A stretch of DNA of 64,000 nucleotides from Stenotrophomonas pavanii (GCF_900101175.1 NZ_FNFQ01000003.1:62001-126000); one strand, 5' to 3'; counted from the stretch's first letter, positions 40,504 to 49,992 are shown. Translations and numbers: made by a program. The notes: generated by a model from the sequence alone, not told the origin.

Positions 40504-42120
40504 TCACTCCAGTGGCACCTGTTCGATCGGCACGCTGCGCGGGTTCTGCATGTGCTCGCGTGCAGGACCGTACTGCTGCTGCCGCTTGTGATGGAAGGCA
40601 ATGAACTCATCGCGTGGCAGTGGCCGCGAGAACAGCCAGCCCTGGCCGAATTCCACATGCCGGCTGTGCAGGTAGGCCAGCTGCGCTTCGGTTTCCACGC
40701 CCTCGGCCACCACCCACAGGCCCAGCTCCTTGGCCATGTCGATGATGTGCGGGGTGACCGGGCTGGTCGCGCTTTCGGTGCCGATCGCATCGATGAACGA
40801 CTTGTCGATCTTCAGCGCATCCAGTGGCAGCTGTTCCAGGTACTGCAGGCTGGAGAAGCCGACGCCGAAATCGTCGATGGCCACGCTGTGGCCGGCACGG
40901 CGGGCGGCGGCGAGCATGGTGCGCGCGCGGTCCAGGTCGAGGAAGCCGCGTTCGGTGGCCTCCATCCAGATCTGCTGCGGCAGGATGCCGCTGCCGGCCA
41001 TGTGCCGGGAGATCATCTTCAGGGCGCGGCCGCTGCTGATGTCTTCGGCGGCGAGGTTGATCGCGATGTGGGCGCTGCGATCGGCCACCAGCAGCTCGCG
41101 CATGTCGCGCACCACGTTCTCGATCACCAGGTCGGTGACGTCGGCGATCATGCCCGCCTCTTCGGCCAGCGGAATGAACAGGTCCGGGCGCACCTGGGTG
41201 CCATCCGGGCGCTGCCAGCGGACCAGGGCCTCGGCGCCGACGCAGATGCCGGTGTCCAGTTCGATGATCGGCTGGTAATGCAGGTACAGCTCGCGGCGGC
41301 GGATGGCGGTGGCCAGTTCACCGCGCAGCGACAGGCGGCGGCGCGAGAGCCAGATCACCAGCCCGGCGCCGGCGGCGGCCAGCAGCAGGCCCACCGGCAC
41401 GTACAGCCACGCCTGCTGGCGGAACGCGGCGGCCAGCGCGGTGCGCGGGGTGGTGGCGATCGCCAGCCACTCCTCGTTGCGCGCGGTGGCGAACAAGGTG
41501 GTGTGGTCCAGGCCTTCGCCGGGGTCGCGCAGCAGCGTCTGCAGCAGCTCCGGATCCAGGCCCGACTGCTTGGCCAGCAGGCGTCCATCGGGGCTGGCCA
41601 GTGCCAGCCGCACGTTCGGGTCGGCGATGACATCGACGAAGCGGCGCGGGTCCACCAGGGCGTCGTAGGACCCATACAGGACCGCCAGCACCTGGCGACG
41701 CCCGCTGACCTCCGGGCGCACGTCCACCACGATGCCGGCGCCGTCGCTGGTGACGTGGTCCGGCGTGGGTTGGTCGACGTCGGACAGGAAAGGCCCCCAG
41801 GACGTGCAGCGCAGCTTGCCGCCTTCGAAGTAGCCCATCTGGTCGATCGACGGGGTGGTCATCACCAGGGTCTGCATGCGCCGGATGTGCTCCGGACCGC
41901 AGGGCACGTAGGCACCGGCCTCGGCCGATTTCAGCGCGGCCAGCGCCTCCTGGTAGGACAGGTCGGAGCGGCGCAGGGTGCGGTCGGCGATGTCGCGCAG
42001 GCGCTGCTGTTCGACGCTGACCGCGCGGTCCCAGGTGGCGTAGGCCATGACCGCGATCGGTACCGCAGCGGCCAGCAGTGCCAGCGCGGTGGCGCCGATG
42101 ATGACGCGCAGGCGGCTCAT
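40504..42120 (-). CDS. Membrane-bound EAL c-di-GMP phosphodiesterase with CSS-like sensor
   Basis: A 538-residue protein. TM1 (residues 7-26) and TM2 (about 238-258) flank a periplasmic CSS-motif-type domain in which the motif reads CTSWG, with another Cys in YVPCGPEH. The EAL domain follows: GAEALVRW, INLAAEDI (Asn), MEATERGFLD (Glu), IDDFGVGFSSLQYL, LKIDKSF and VVAEGVET. All metal and catalytic residues are present, so it should hydrolyse c-di-GMP to pGpG. In related CSS-EAL enzymes, DsbA/DsbB-controlled disulfides in the periplasmic domain set activity. Convergent with the MFS gene; probably monocistronic. Confidence 0.92.
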   Translation of the reverse strand: MSRLRVIIGATALALLAAAVPIAVMAYATWDRAVSVEQQRLRDIADRTLRRSDLSYQEALAALKSAEAGAYVPCGPEHIRRMQTLVMTTPSIDQMGYFEGGKLRCTSWGPFLSDVDQPTPDHVTSDGAGIVVDVRPEVSGRRQVLAVLYGSYDALVDPRRFVDVIADPNVRLALASPDGRLLAKQSGLDPELLQTLLRDPGEGLDHTTLFATARNEEWLAIATTPRTALAAAFRQQAWLYVPVGLLLAAAGAGLVIWLSRRRLSLRGELATAIRRRELYLHYQPIIELDTGICVGAEALVRWQRPDGTQVRPDLFIPLAEEAGMIADVTDLVIENVVRDMRELLVADRSAHIAINLAAEDISSGRALKMISRHMAGSGILPQQIWMEATERGFLDLDRARTMLAAARRAGHSVAIDDFGVGFSSLQYLEQLPLDALKIDKSFIDAIGTESATSPVTPHIIDMAKELGLWVVAEGVETEAQLAYLHSRHVEFGQGWLFSRPLPRDEFIAFHHKRQQQYGPAREHMQNPRSVPIEQVPLE

Positions 42121-42350
42121 GGCCGGGGCTCCGGCGGGGCGGGCGGGGCAGGGCGCATGGTCGGGCCGGTCCTTGGGCAGGTGCGGCTATCTGAGCATGG
42201 CGCCGGGCCCGGCGGAATGGGATCAATACGGTATTCGGTCACATTGTGGTGAAAGCGGCCAGCTTTGACGTAATGGGCCGGTCTGGTGCTGGCGCTCGGC
42301 GCCGTGGAGGACTACCGTCGAACGCTTCGCCCACCCCTGTGCCCGCGCCC

Positions 42351-43724
42351 ATGACCGAGCCCGCAACGCCCCCCGAGCACCTGCGCCGCAGCCTGTCCAA
42401 CCGCCACCTGCAACTGATCGCCATCGGCGGTGCCATCGGCACCGGCCTGTTCATGGGCTCGGGCAAGACGATCAGCCTGGCCGGCCCCTCCATCATCTTC
42501 GTCTACCTGATCATCGGCGCGATGCTGTTCTTCGTGATGCGCGCGATGGGCGAACTGCTGCTGTCCAACCTGCAGTACAAGTCCTTCATCGACTTCTCCA
42601 CCGACCTGCTCGGCCCGTGGGCCGGGTTTTTCTGTGGATGGACGTACTGGTTCTGCTGGATCGTCACTGCGATCGCGGACGTGATCGCGATCGCTGCCTA
42701 CGCACAGTTCTGGTTCCCCGGGCTTGACGCCTGGATACCGGCGCTGGCCTGCGTGCTGCTGTTGCTGGCGCTGAACCTGGTGACGGTGAAGCTGTTCGGC
42801 GAAATGGAATTCTGGTTCGCGCTGATCAAGATCGTGGCGATCTGCGCGCTGATCATCACCGGTGCCGGGCTGGTGGCCTGGGGTTTCACCTCGCCGAGTG
42901 GCCACACCGCGTCGCTGTCGAACCTGTGGAATGACGGCGGATTGTTCCCGATGGGGCTGGTCGGCTTCTTCGCCGGCTTCCAGATTGCCGTGTTCGCCTT
43001 CGTCGGCATCGAGCTGGTCGGCACCACCGCCGCCGAGACTGCCGACCCCGAGCGCAACCTGCCCAAGGCGATCAACTCGATCCCGGTACGCATCATCATC
43101 TTCTACGTACTGGCGCTGGTCGCGATCATGGCCGTCACCCCGTGGCGCCAGGTGGTGCCGGACAAGAGCCCGTTCGTGCAGCTGTTCGTGCTGGCCGGCA
43201 TTCCAGCCGCTGCCAGCCTGATCAACTTCGTGGTGCTGACCTCGGCCACGTCCTCGGCCAACAGCGGCATCTTCTCCACCAGCCGCATGCTGTACGGCCT
43301 GGCCGAAGAGGGCCATGCCCCGCGCGGGCTGTCGAAGCTGTCGCGCGCGGCGGTGCCGGCCCGCGGCCTGTTGTTCTCCTGCCTGTGCCTGCTGGGCGGC
43401 ACCCTGCTGATCTACCTGATCCCGAACCTGGTGACCGCCTTCACCCTGGTGACGACGCTGGCCACCGTGCTCTTCATCTTCGTCTGGTCGCTGATCCTGG
43501 TGGCCTACATGGTCTACCGCCGCCGCTACCCGGAGCGCCACGCCGCCTCGATCTTCAAGATGCCCGGCGGCATCGCCATGTGCTGGGCCTGCCTGGTGTT
43601 CTTCGCCGGCGTGCTGGTGCTGCTGAGCCTGCAGGGCGACACCCGCCAGGCACTGATCGCCAGCCCGGTGTGGTTCGTGCTGCTGGGCGTGGGGTACTGG
43701 CTGCGGCGGAGGACCGCGAAGTGA
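42351..43724 (+). CDS. cycA: D-serine/D-alanine/glycine permease (APC family)
   Basis: A 457-residue, 12-helix amino acid permease. The N-terminus HLRRSLSNRHLQLIAIGGAI, then GTGLFMGSGKTISLAGPSII, closely follows E. coli CycA. The consensus amphipathic region is seen at VGIELVGTTAAETADPERNLP, and SATSSANSGIFSTSRMLYGL is the family motif in TM8. It takes up D-Ala, D-Ser and Gly with protons; D-cycloserine is a known adventitious substrate. The ATG at 42351 gives the usual short N-terminus; longer in-frame GTG/ATG starts (42246, 42273) are less likely. A GGGGTCAG-type hairpin follows the stop. Confidence 0.92.
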   Translation: MTEPATPPEHLRRSLSNRHLQLIAIGGAIGTGLFMGSGKTISLAGPSIIFVYLIIGAMLFFVMRAMGELLLSNLQYKSFIDFSTDLLGPWAGFFCGWTYWFCWIVTAIADVIAIAAYAQFWFPGLDAWIPALACVLLLLALNLVTVKLFGEMEFWFALIKIVAICALIITGAGLVAWGFTSPSGHTASLSNLWNDGGLFPMGLVGFFAGFQIAVFAFVGIELVGTTAAETADPERNLPKAINSIPVRIIIFYVLALVAIMAVTPWRQVVPDKSPFVQLFVLAGIPAAASLINFVVLTSATSSANSGIFSTSRMLYGLAEEGHAPRGLSKLSRAAVPARGLLFSCLCLLGGTLLIYLIPNLVTAFTLVTTLATVLFIFVWSLILVAYMVYRRRYPERHAASIFKMPGGIAMCWACLVFFAGVLVLLSLQGDTRQALIASPVWFVLLGVGYWLRRRTAK

Positions 43725-43732
43725 TCCGAAGT

Positions 43733-43876
43733 GGGGTCAGATCCCGTTGCTCGGCAACGGGATCTGACCCCGGCAGGTCGCGGGACCGACCCCGCCTCCT
43801 CGCAGGAAATCGGCTGTTGCCGTTGAGGTTGCCGGCCAGCGGCCGGCACTACCGCAGGTGCAGGGCGCAGCCCTGC
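43733..43876. repeat. Composite intergenic repeat (GGGGTCAG hairpin + SMAG + GC hairpin)
   Basis: It contains a perfect 18-bp inverted repeat starting GGGGTCAGATCCC (43733-43771, 3-nt loop), then CGGCTGTTGCC, a SMAG unit at 43830-43852, and a short GCAGGGC/GCCCTGC hairpin. The same parts in the same order occur at 57477-57671. The first hairpin probably ends the cycA transcript. Confidence 0.8.
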
Positions 43877-43927
43877 AGGCCCCCATTCACCCAACATTAG
43901 CGGGCACGGCCGGATCATCCGGCCGCC

Positions 43928-44704
43928 ATGTCCCGTCGCCCGCTCTTGCTCGCGCTGTTGCTGCTGCCCAGCCTGTGGCCCGGGCCAGCCGCCGCGCGCA
44001 CCGTCTACCGCTGCGTGCAGGGCAACACGGTCAGCCTGGCCACCGCGCCGGAGCCGGGATCGCGGTGCACGCCGAAGGAGATCGACGACAACGCCGTCCA
44101 GACCCCCAACCTGTGGGGCAACATGGGCGTGTTCAGCGGCGTGCTGTACGAGCGCGAACAGGACGGGGCGCTGGTCTATTCCACGCGCAACCTGCCCGGC
44201 TCGCGGGTGTTCCTGAAGTTTACCGTGGCCACGCCGCCGGGCGAGCCTGCGCATGAAGGGCTGGGCAAGGTCGGCAAGCCGCAGCTGGCGCAGCATGCGC
44301 GGCAGTTCAAGGCGGCGGCCAAGGCGACCGGCGTCGATGACGCCTGGCTGCGCGCGATCGCCCATGCCGAAAGCAATTTCGATCCGCTGGCGGTTTCCAG
44401 CAAGGGCGCACAGGGGGTGATGCAGCTGATGCCCGATACCGCGCAGGAGTACGGGGTGCGCGATCCGTTCTCGCCACAGCAGTCGATCGAGGGCGGCGCG
44501 CGCTACATGCGCGCGCTGCTGCGCCGCTACAACGGCGACCGTCCGTTGGCGGCGGCCGCCTACAACGCCGGCATCGGTGCAGTCACCCGCTACAAGGGCG
44601 TGCCGCCCTACGCCGAAACCCTGGCCTACGTGGACAAGGTGATGGCGCTGTACGCACGCTACCGCGAAGCCATGGGCATCCGCAGCGAGGTGCCGGCGCG
44701 CTAG
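43928..44704 (+). CDS. Soluble lytic transglycosylase (SLT family)
   Basis: A 258-residue exported enzyme with a signal peptide (LLLLPSLWPGPAAA). The N-terminal part (to about 100) has a Cys pair and a RTVYRCVQGN...SRCTPKEID motif like DUF4124. The SLT domain (about 118-250) has the catalytic Glu148 in AIAHAESNFDPLAV, then GAQGVMQLMPDTAQEYGV and AAAYNAGIGAV. It would cleave peptidoglycan with 1,6-anhydro product formation in the periplasm. Its stop overlaps the end of the convergent TPR-like gene by 4 bp. Confidence 0.9.
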   Translation: MSRRPLLLALLLLPSLWPGPAAARTVYRCVQGNTVSLATAPEPGSRCTPKEIDDNAVQTPNLWGNMGVFSGVLYEREQDGALVYSTRNLPGSRVFLKFTVATPPGEPAHEGLGKVGKPQLAQHARQFKAAAKATGVDDAWLRAIAHAESNFDPLAVSSKGAQGVMQLMPDTAQEYGVRDPFSPQQSIEGGARYMRALLRRYNGDRPLAAAAYNAGIGAVTRYKGVPPYAETLAYVDKVMALYARYREAMGIRSEVPAR

Positions 44705-46221
44705 CGCGAGGTGGAGGTGCTGACCAGATCGTAGCGCTCGATGCGGCCGACGCGTGCCACCTCGGCCTGCACGTCGGCACGCTGCTTGAGTGCACGCCAT
44801 GCGGCATCGATGCGCACGTCGCCCGGCCATGATGCATAGGTGCGCATGTCCTGCAGGCTGGCCAGGGTTTCACTGCGTTCAACCGGCGAACGCAGCTGTT
44901 CGATCAGCACGGCAGCGGCCCCGTCCAGGTCGCCTTCCTCCAGCAGCATTTCACGATGGAACAGGCGCGCGTCATTGCGCTGGGCCAGGATCACCGCGCG
45001 GGCCGCGTCGCGCGCCGCGGCGTCGCCGCGCTCGCGGGCGGCGGCGAACTGCAGCAGCGCCTGCGCGGCCTTGCCGTAGCCGGCGAGGCCTGGCATGTCA
45101 TTCACTGCCTGCGCAGCATCCTGCATGCGTCCCATCGAACTGAGCACGAAGCCGACATTCATCTGGTGCTCGATGCCATCGGGGCCGAGCGCGCCGATGC
45201 GGGCGGCCTGCCTGGCCGTGGCCAACGCCTCGTCCGTGCGGCCCAACCGGCGCAGCGCGGTGAGCCGGCTGTTGAGCAACCAGGCCACCCATTCCGCTTC
45301 CGCCGCCGCCGGCGATTCACCGTCGTTCGCGGCGCGGGCCATGCCCTCGGTCAACGACAGCACTTCCTCATTGCGGTCCAGCATCAGCAGGGTGGTGCCG
45401 AACTCGGCCATGCGCGCGTCCAGTGCGCGGTCGAGCAGGCCGGAGACACGCAGTTCATCAAGGTGCCGCTGCGCCGCCTGCACCGGATCGAAACGCGCAT
45501 CGCCGCGATCGACGTAGCGGTCGAAGCGCTTGTCGCTGCGCAGGCGGATGATCTCGGCCGGGCTGTCGATGCGTGCCAGCGTGGCTGCAACACTGTCGCC
45601 GCGGCCGTGGTCGGCCTGCAGCGTGGCCAGCGCCAGCCACAGCCCGGTCGGCTCCAGGCCGCCGCTCTTCCAGCCGTTGTCGAACAGTGCCTGCAGCAGG
45701 TCCATGCGCTGCTGTGGCTGATCACGCAGGCGGTATTGCAGGTAGTTGATGGCGTGGTGATCGACCGGCAGCGGTGCCTCGGCATGCTTCAGCGCCGTCA
45801 CCAGGAACCTCGTCGCTGCAGCCGGCTGGTTGTCCGACAGCTCCACCGACACCTGGGTGAGCAGGACCTGCGCATCTTCCGGCAACGCCTCCTGCGCCCG
45901 CTGCAGGTAACGGCGGGCCAGCGCCGGCTTCTTCTGCATCAGTGCGGTCCAGCCGGCGACCTGCGCGGCGCGGCCGCGATGCTCGGCATCGAAGTCGTCC
46001 AGCAGCGGATCCTCCATCAGCCGTTCCATGCTGATCAGCGCGCCGAGCGTATTGCCACTGCGTGCCTGCTGGATCGCTTCATCCCAGCGTGTGGCGTACG
46101 CCGCGTGTACGGCATCGGCGGTGGCCGATGGCTTCTGCGGGACCACCGTGATCGAGGCGGCGGCGGGCGCGCTGGCCAATGCGGCCAGCAGCAGGGCGGT
46201 GAGCGGGAGAAGGCGGGGCAT
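44701..46221 (-). CDS. Exported TPR-like repeat protein
   Basis: A 506-residue protein with a signal peptide (LLLAALASAPAAAS). The rest is built of helical pairs with TPR-like spacing: ARRYLQRAQEALPEDAQVLLTQVSVEL, LLQALFDNGWKSGG..., ALATARQAARIGAL and FHREMLLEEGDLDGAAAVLIEQL. It resembles the periplasmic TPR parts of polysaccharide export proteins such as PgaA, but no barrel domain is present. Function unknown. Convergent with the lytic transglycosylase gene and divergent from the NHL-M23 gene. Confidence 0.72.
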   Translation of the reverse strand: MPRLLPLTALLLAALASAPAAASITVVPQKPSATADAVHAAYATRWDEAIQQARSGNTLGALISMERLMEDPLLDDFDAEHRGRAAQVAGWTALMQKKPALARRYLQRAQEALPEDAQVLLTQVSVELSDNQPAAATRFLVTALKHAEAPLPVDHHAINYLQYRLRDQPQQRMDLLQALFDNGWKSGGLEPTGLWLALATLQADHGRGDSVAATLARIDSPAEIIRLRSDKRFDRYVDRGDARFDPVQAAQRHLDELRVSGLLDRALDARMAEFGTTLLMLDRNEEVLSLTEGMARAANDGESPAAAEAEWVAWLLNSRLTALRRLGRTDEALATARQAARIGALGPDGIEHQMNVGFVLSSMGRMQDAAQAVNDMPGLAGYGKAAQALLQFAAARERGDAAARDAARAVILAQRNDARLFHREMLLEEGDLDGAAAVLIEQLRSPVERSETLASLQDMRTYASWPGDVRIDAAWRALKQRADVQAEVARVGRIERYDLVSTSTSR

Positions 46222-46388
46222 GGAGGATCTCCATCCGTGGGAACCGCATTGAACCTGCTGCCGCCAGCGAGGACAAGCGCGGGAAAGCGAATTCTGGCGT
46301 TCAGGCGCAGGATCGTTCGTGGCGGAACGCCTGCGCAGCGTCTATTGTCGGTGCCTCTTCAAACAGCAGGCAGAGGCGGCGCAACGCG

Positions 46389-48470
46389 ATGGCACGGTGG
46401 CAATGGATGGCGGCAGGGGTGGCATTGGCAACAGCGGTGGGCTTGGCTGCAACGTGGTGGGATACACCGCTGAATACGCTGGCCGGCCCCACGGGCCCGG
46501 CGCCCACGCCGTTGGCCTGGACCGCGCAGATCGAGCCGCTGGCCGGCGATGGCCACCCGGGTGACCGCGATGGTGCGTCTGCACAGGCCCGCTTCGCCGA
46601 CCCGTATGCACTGCTGCGCACCGCCGATGGCAGCGTCTACTTCACCGATGCCGGGGACAACAACCGGATCCGCCGCCGCCTGCCCGATGGCCGTGTTGAA
46701 ACGGTGGCCGGGCAGGGCGAGGGCCGCGTTGATGGCCCGGCGCTGCAGGCCAGCTTCAATACGCCCTCGGGCATCGCCGCTGATGCGCAGGGCAACCTGT
46801 ACGTGGCCGACACGGGCAACCATGCGATCCGCCGCATCGGTGCCGATGGCCAGGTGACCACCCTGGCCGGTGGCGAGCAGGGCGTTGCCGATGGCCCTGC
46901 GGCGCAGGCCCGCTTCGATGCGCCGATGGGCATCGCGGTGGACGCACAGGGGCAGGTCTACGTGGCCGATACGTTCAACGATCGCATCCGGGTGATCGGT
47001 ACCGATGGCAGCGTGCGCACCCTGGCCGGGGGTGACCGGCCGGGCTTTGCCGATGGCGCGGGCGCCGCCGCGCGCTTCGACACGCCGGTGGCGCTGGCCT
47101 TCGACGCGCAGGGCGCGTTGCTGGTGGCCGACCTGTTCAACAATGCGGTGCGCCGCGTAGGCGCCGACGGCACGGTCAGCACCGTGGTCGCCGCCGGCGG
47201 CGTGATCAATGGGCCGCTGTCGCTGGCCACCACGCACGACGGCGTGCTGTACGTGGGTGACCTCGATGGCCGCATCGTGCAGGTGACGCCGCAGGGCCAT
47301 CAGATCGCCCTGGTCGGCAATGGCCCCTTGCCGCGGCTGGCCCGCCCCAGCGGGCTGGCCATGGATGCCGATGGCAGCGTGCTGGTGGCCGACGCCGCCA
47401 GCTATCGCCTGCATCGCCTTCGCCCGCTGCCGGTCGGCGACCTGCCGGCGCCGGCACTGGTCGGCCCGGCTGCCGATGCCGCGCTGCCGGAGACCGGGGG
47501 CCGTTGGCCGCTGGCACCGCAGGACGGCTGGCACGAAGTGGTCGGCACGCTGGGCGAGGTGCGTGGCAACTTCACCGGTGAGAGCCGCCACCATCTGCAT
47601 GGCGGCTTCGATGTGCGGGGCGATGTCGGCCAGACCGTGCTGGCGATCGCCGATGGCAAGATCAGCAGTCCGGTGGCGGCCTGGAACCTGGGCGAGCAGG
47701 CCGAGGGCCTGGCCGTGGATCGCCTCAAGTACATCCACATGCGGGTCGGCCGCACTCCGCGCGATGAACCCTATGACGCGCGCTGGCAGGCGCTGTACGA
47801 CGAGCAGGGCAAACTGGAGCGGATGCGCGTGCGCCGCGGCATGCGCATCCACGTCGGTGATCGCCTGGGCAGCATCAACAACCAGGCGCACGTGCACCTG
47901 GCGGTGGGTACCGGTGGCTTCGAGACCAACGCGGTGGCGCTGGGCTTCCAGGGCTACGCCGACCACTTCGCACCGCGCATCACCGATGTGGCCCTGCTGG
48001 ACGACAACGACCAGCCGATGGCCGCCGGCAGCGATGGCGTGGTGATGGTGGCGCGCCAGGGCCGCGGCGTGCAGATCGTGGTCGAGGCCTGGGACCAGGT
48101 CGACAACAACCTGCCGCGCCGCCGCCTGGGCATGTACCAGGTGGGCTACCAGATCCTAGACGCCGGTGGCCGGGCGCTGCAGGGCTATGAACAGCCACGC
48201 TGGAACATCGTGTTCAACCGCATGCCGCCGCAGAAGGAAGCGGTACGGGTGGCCTACGCCCCCGACAGTGGCATCACCGTGCACGGCAGCGCGGTGACCC
48301 GGTTCCGCTACCTGGCCACCAACACCGTGCGCGACGGCCTGATGGAAACCGGGCGCTGGCAGCCGGCGGCGCTGCCGCCGGGCGAGTACATCGTGCGCGC
48401 CAGCGTGCGCGACTACAGCGGCAACGAAGGCATCGGCCCGCGCGAGATCAGGGTGCGGCTGCTGCCATAG
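46389..48470 (+). CDS. NHL-repeat beta-propeller fused to an M23 (LytM-like) peptidase domain
   Basis: A 693-residue exported protein. An N-terminal helix (residues 8-24) is a signal or anchor. Residues 50-345 hold six NHL-type blades, for example FNTPSGIAADAQGNLYVADTGN and FDAPMGIAVDAQGQVYVADT. A LytM-like domain follows: HGGFD (His404, Asp408), a possible ligand His450, and HVHLAVG (His501, His503), matching the zinc ligands of M23 peptidases. A C-terminal beta domain (about 520-693) ends EIRVRLLP. It could bind and cut a cell-wall or protein target, though a scaffold role cannot be excluded. Its 3' end overlaps the convergent YciI gene by 23 bp. Confidence 0.82.
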   Translation: MARWQWMAAGVALATAVGLAATWWDTPLNTLAGPTGPAPTPLAWTAQIEPLAGDGHPGDRDGASAQARFADPYALLRTADGSVYFTDAGDNNRIRRRLPDGRVETVAGQGEGRVDGPALQASFNTPSGIAADAQGNLYVADTGNHAIRRIGADGQVTTLAGGEQGVADGPAAQARFDAPMGIAVDAQGQVYVADTFNDRIRVIGTDGSVRTLAGGDRPGFADGAGAAARFDTPVALAFDAQGALLVADLFNNAVRRVGADGTVSTVVAAGGVINGPLSLATTHDGVLYVGDLDGRIVQVTPQGHQIALVGNGPLPRLARPSGLAMDADGSVLVADAASYRLHRLRPLPVGDLPAPALVGPAADAALPETGGRWPLAPQDGWHEVVGTLGEVRGNFTGESRHHLHGGFDVRGDVGQTVLAIADGKISSPVAAWNLGEQAEGLAVDRLKYIHMRVGRTPRDEPYDARWQALYDEQGKLERMRVRRGMRIHVGDRLGSINNQAHVHLAVGTGGFETNAVALGFQGYADHFAPRITDVALLDDNDQPMAAGSDGVVMVARQGRGVQIVVEAWDQVDNNLPRRRLGMYQVGYQILDAGGRALQGYEQPRWNIVFNRMPPQKEAVRVAYAPDSGITVHGSAVTRFRYLATNTVRDGLMETGRWQPAALPPGEYIVRASVRDYSGNEGIGPREIRVRLLP

Positions 48471-48855
48471 CCGCAGCCGGGGCGCCGCAGCGTTCGCGCT
48501 CGGCGTCCATGTCTTCCAGCGGCCGCACCTCGATGCTGCCGAAGCGTGCCCACGGGAAGTCGCGGGCGATGCGCATGGCTTCGTCGCGGTCGCGCGCGAC
48601 GATCAGGTTGAAGCCGGCCAGCAGCTCGCGGGTTTCGGCGAACGGGCCATCGAGCACGCGGCTGTGTCCATCGCGCACGCGCAGGGTCTGTGCGGTATCG
48701 ACCGGCTGCAGCTTCTGGGCGGCCAGCAGCGTGCCTTCGGCCTGCAGCTGGTCGGCGTGCGCCAGGCAGTCGCGCATCAGCGCGTTGAATTCTTCGGTGG
48801 GCAGCGCCTGCAGCAGGGCAGGCTCGATATAGATCAGAAGCAGGTACTGCTGCAT
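48448..48855 (-). CDS. YciI/DGPF-family protein
   Basis: A 135-residue YCII-related protein: MQQYLLLIYIEPALL at the start, AHADQLQAEGTLLAAQKLQPV, the DGPFAETRELLAGF motif that names the DGPF group, and DEAMRIARDFPWARFGSIEVRPL. DGPF genes are typical partners of ECF42 sigma factors, one of which lies 3 kb away, but this copy is on the opposite strand and separated by a palindromic element. The C-terminal tail GAPAAAMAAAAP is Ala-rich and overlaps the 3' end of the NHL-M23 gene. Confidence 0.88.
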   Translation of the reverse strand: MQQYLLLIYIEPALLQALPTEEFNALMRDCLAHADQLQAEGTLLAAQKLQPVDTAQTLRVRDGHSRVLDGPFAETRELLAGFNLIVARDRDEAMRIARDFPWARFGSIEVRPLEDMDAERERCGAPAAAMAAAAP

Positions 48856-48919
48856 GGCACGGTCCTGGCGGGGCGGGTGTCCATGATCGCGCAGGATTGC
48901 GCATGGGCATGTTGCAGCG

Positions 48920-49482
48920 CAGAAGCGCGCCTTCGGCGGAGATCGGCGAACGGCAGAGCCCCTCCGTGGTGGGTTTGGGTGGGTCGCTGAAAGCGGGTTT
49001 CCTGAGGGTGGGCCGGGCGGGTGGGATTGGCGGGGACGCCGTGAATCCGTCCCTGGAGGCTTAGCCGCGCCATCCATGGCGCGGATACCCCGCCAACCCC
49101 ACCCGCCCGGCCCCAGACAGATTCCGGCGGCCGATCCACCACGGGAAATCAACAAGCAAGAGCAAAAGCGGGTCGCTTCGCTCGCAAAGCCGAGCCCGCC
49201 AGCCAACCGCCTTTGCTTTTGCTTTTGCTGTTGCCTTTTCTCTTGATCTTCCCGTGGTGGGTACCGGAGGCAGGAAACTGTCCAGGGCCGGGTGGGTAGG
49301 CGGGGCGGGGGTGTCCGCGGCATGGATGCCGCGGCCAAGCCCCCATGGATGGGTTTACGGCGTCCCCCGACCCGCCTACCCACCCGGGCAAATCCATGAA
49401 CCCGCGCTTTCAGCGACCCACCCAAACCCACCACGGAGGGGCTCCGCCGTTCGCTGACCTCCGCCGAAGGCGCGCTTTCCGC
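48920..49482. repeat. Nested palindromic element of about 560 bp
   Basis: Outer arms of about 80 bp (48920-49001 and 49399-49482) are near-perfect inverted copies; both contain CCTCCGTGGTGGGTTTGGGT or its complement. Inside each arm is a GC hairpin (GGGCCGGGCGGGTGGG... at 49010-49114; GGGCCGGGTGGGTAGG... at 49286-49388). The centre (49136-49260) is a third palindrome bounded by CCACCACGGGAA/TTCCCGTGGTGG, enclosing purine-rich AAGCAAGAGCAAAAGC and pyrimidine-rich TTTGCTTTTGCTTTTGC. No coding sequence is convincing. It fills the space between two YciI genes. Confidence 0.78.
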
Positions 49483-49578
49483 GCAAGAAAAAATTTCCAA
49501 CCGACGTGTCGATTCCCCGCCCCCTGGTTCGTTGTACTCAGTGAAGGGCACGCACCACGCGTCCCACGGGAGACCGCA

Positions 49579-49992
49579 ATGAAAGTGATGGTGATCGTGA
49601 AGGCCAACGCCGACTCCGAAGCCGGCCGCATGCCCAGCGAACAGGAACTGTCCGAAATGGGCGCCTTCAACGAGCAACTGGTCGCGGCCGGCATCATGCT
49701 GGCCGGCGAAGGCCTGCACGCCACCCAGCGCGGCCGCCGCATCCATTTCGGTGGCACCGCCCCCCGGGTCGAGGCCGGTCCGTTCGGCCCGGCCAGCGAA
49801 CAGATCGCCGGCTTCTGGCTGTGGGAGGTGCGCTCGCTGGAGGAGGCGGTCGAATGGGCCAGCCGTGCGCCGTTCGGCAGCGGCGGCGCGCTTGAACTGC
49901 GCCCGCTGATGTCCGCGGAAGACTTCGGTGAGGCCTTCACCCCCGAATTACAGCAGCAGGAACAGCGTCTGCGTGCACAGCTGGAAGGTTGA
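49579..49992 (+). CDS. YciI-family protein of the ECF42 operon
   Basis: A 137-residue YCII-related protein: MKVMVIVKANADSEAGRMPS, LVAAGIMLAGEGLHATQRG, EAGPFGPASEQIAGFWLWEV (a diverged DGPF motif reading EAGPF) and EEAVEWASRAPF. It opens a co-oriented run of five genes ending in the sigma factor. An ACGGGAGACCGC box lies in front. YciI proteins are small dimeric putative enzymes with an undefined substrate. Confidence 0.88.
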   Translation: MKVMVIVKANADSEAGRMPSEQELSEMGAFNEQLVAAGIMLAGEGLHATQRGRRIHFGGTAPRVEAGPFGPASEQIAGFWLWEVRSLEEAVEWASRAPFGSGGALELRPLMSAEDFGEAFTPELQQQEQRLRAQLEG

